From Candidatus Nanopelagicales bacterium (GTDB taxonomy: Bacteria; Actinomycetota; Actinomycetes; S36-B12; UBA10799), in assembly GCA_025455985.1 (NCBI GenBank), contig JALOLM010000132.1, forward strand, positions 1 through 6,480: DNA of 6,480 bases. The letters run 5' to 3'. The position numbers were made by a program, and so were the translations under genes. The notes beneath the pieces are model-generated. The model was not told where the DNA came from. It was given only the letters and a program-made list of their open reading frames with translations, and did not search any database. The number at the start of each line of letters is the position of its first letter. Positions within the stretch are counted from its first letter, which is position 1. Of this stretch, positions 5,480-6,480 are shown one piece after another.

Positions 5480-6480
5480 GCTCCGGCCTCCTGCTTGGTG
5501 TTGAGGATGTTGACCCCCGCGAACACTGCGGACGGACAGCCGTGAGACACGGGCGCGACCTGGCCGGGCTGGCCCTTGCCGCAATTCAGCGCTCCACCCA
5601 GCACGTAGGTCTGCGGCCCCCCGAGACCGGTCAGCGAGTTCCAGAACTCGAGGGTGTTCGACTGGTAGGCGACGTCGCGCACCTGTCCGGCGATTCTGCC
5701 CGAGCGGATGAGGAAGAAGCGCTGGCCGGTGAACTGGAAGTTGTAACGCTGCATGTCGATGGACCAGGACTTGTCACCGACTACGTAGATCCCGTTCTCC
5801 ACACCGGCGATCAGTGCCTCGGTGTCAGGCCCCTCGGGGGAAGGGCGCAAACTGACGTTCGGCATACGTTGGATGGGCACATGTTCGGCGCTGTCCGCGT
5901 AGGCGCACCCGTTGGATCGGCCGCCGGGTCCGGCCATCTGCCGGTCCAGCTGGTAGCCGACGAGCACCCCATCTCGGACCAGGTCCCACTCGCCGGCCTC
6001 GACCGCCTCGTCGTCCCAGCCCACGGTTGACAACCCGTGCACCGCAGTGCGGTCTGCCCGGATGTTCATCAGATCGCTGCCGTACCGCAGACTGCCGAGT
6101 TTGTCGACGGTTGCGAAGGAGGTCCCCGCGTAGTTGGCCTCGTAACCCAGCGCCCGGTCCTTCTCCGTGGCATGACCCACCGATTCGTGGATCGTCAACC
6201 ACAGATTTGTCGGGTCCACGACCAGGTCGTACCGGCCAGGAGTGACCGATGGCGCCTGGACCTTCTCGTCGAGCATCGCCGGCAGAGGTGCGAGTTGGTC
6301 GGTCCAGTCCTCGAGGGCGTACTCCCAACCGCGACCGATAGGCCCACGCGTCGTGGTCATGTCGTCGAAGCCCGAGTCCGTCAGCCTGATCGCGGTGTAC
6401 ACCGGGTGCGAGCGGACTCTCTGCTGCACGATGCGCGAGCCGGCCAGATCGGCCAGGAAGGTCGTCTCCACGACGGCTTC
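5476..6480 (-). CDS. tldD: TldD family zinc metalloprotease, N-terminus cut off by the right edge
   Basis: The C-terminal 334 residues of TldD, with the frame open to the window edge; full TldD proteins are about 480-510 residues, so roughly a third is missing. Block VVDPTNLWLTIHESVGHATE holds the HExxxH zinc motif, with His, Glu and His at about visible residues 98, 99 and 103 (bases 6189-6172). The second family block GALNCGKGQPGQVAPVSHGC, at about residue 296 onward, contains the cysteine expected to be the third zinc ligand. The form GQVAPVSHGCP is, from memory, the one usual in actinobacterial TldD. TldD supplies the active site and TldE the partner subunit; the chamber admits unfolded peptides. 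The stop TGA overlaps the tldE start (ATGA), so the two are translated together. The promoter and true start lie to the right of the window. No internal stop or frameshift is seen. Confidence 0.94.
   Translation of the reverse strand, partial: EAVVETTFLADLAGSRIVQQRVRSHPVYTAIRLTDSGFDDMTTTRGPIGRGWEYALEDWTDQLAPLPAMLDEKVQAPSVTPGRYDLVVDPTNLWLTIHESVGHATEKDRALGYEANYAGTSFATVDKLGSLRYGSDLMNIRADRTAVHGLSTVGWDDEAVEAGEWDLVRDGVLVGYQLDRQMAGPGGRSNGCAYADSAEHVPIQRMPNVSLRPSPEGPDTEALIAGVENGIYVVGDKSWSIDMQRYNFQFTGQRFFLIRSGRIAGQVRDVAYQSNTLEFWNSLTGLGGPQTYVLGGALNCGKGQPGQVAPVSHGCPSAVFAGVNILNTKQEAGA
5487..5492 (-). promoter_or_regulatory. Strong ribosome binding site for tldE inside the tldD end
   Basis: Read on the minus strand this is AGGAGG, seven bases before the ATG at 5479. 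It lies within the last codons of tldD, decides the tldE start over the longer in-frame extension, and supports coupled translation of the two subunits. Confidence 0.8.

Noticed and set aside
5480..5584. N-terminal extension of TldE by 35 residues
   Set aside because: It lies entirely within tldD, is Arg-rich and unlike the family, and the ATG at 5479 has a strong ribosome site and ATGA overlap.

Overview
The window is high-GC DNA (roughly mid-60s percent by eye) packed with genes. It looks like an actinobacterial chromosome: a DUF3099 protein, actinobacterial-style TldD/TldE, a SURF1 protein and a dodecin lie together, GTG starts occur, and one gene has the geometry of a leaderless transcript. 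I could not place it below the level of Actinomycetes. Nothing points to a plasmid, phage, insertion sequence, CRISPR array or RNA gene, and no stretch longer than about 75 bases lacks a gene.

Layout from left to right. Bases 2-79 (+) are the last 25 codons of an ABC-transporter ATP-binding subunit, with a small GC hairpin and T run at its stop. A minus-strand block (153-3789, transcribed right to left) then holds four closely spaced genes in the order: a 611-residue polytopic membrane protein with a GT-C glycosyltransferase look, dodecin, SURF1, and an SDR-family protein. The gaps of about 40, 5 and 10 bases suggest one operon. A short divergent intergenic region (3790-3839) separates this block from a plus-strand DUF3099 membrane protein (3840-4130). 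That gene converges, with 5 bases between the stops, on a minus-strand tldD-tldE pair whose genes overlap by ATGA. tldD runs off the right edge, so its N-terminus is missing.

How the genes may work together. TldD and TldE form a heteromeric zinc protease of the TldD/PmbA family. TldD carries the metal motif HESVGH and TldE lacks it, as expected for the pair. SURF1 assists assembly of heme-copper cytochrome oxidase and dodecin stores or buffers flavin, so the four-gene block has a redox/membrane flavour. No joint pathway can be shown from the sequence.

The points most worth a second look are the SDR protein whose Asn-Tyr-Lys catalytic residues are replaced (Ser retained), the uncharacterised 611-residue membrane protein with an extracytoplasmic domain carrying two cysteines, and the apparent leaderless GTG start of the DUF3099 gene. 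I found no convincing evidence of a wholly new biological system; most of the window is conserved housekeeping content.
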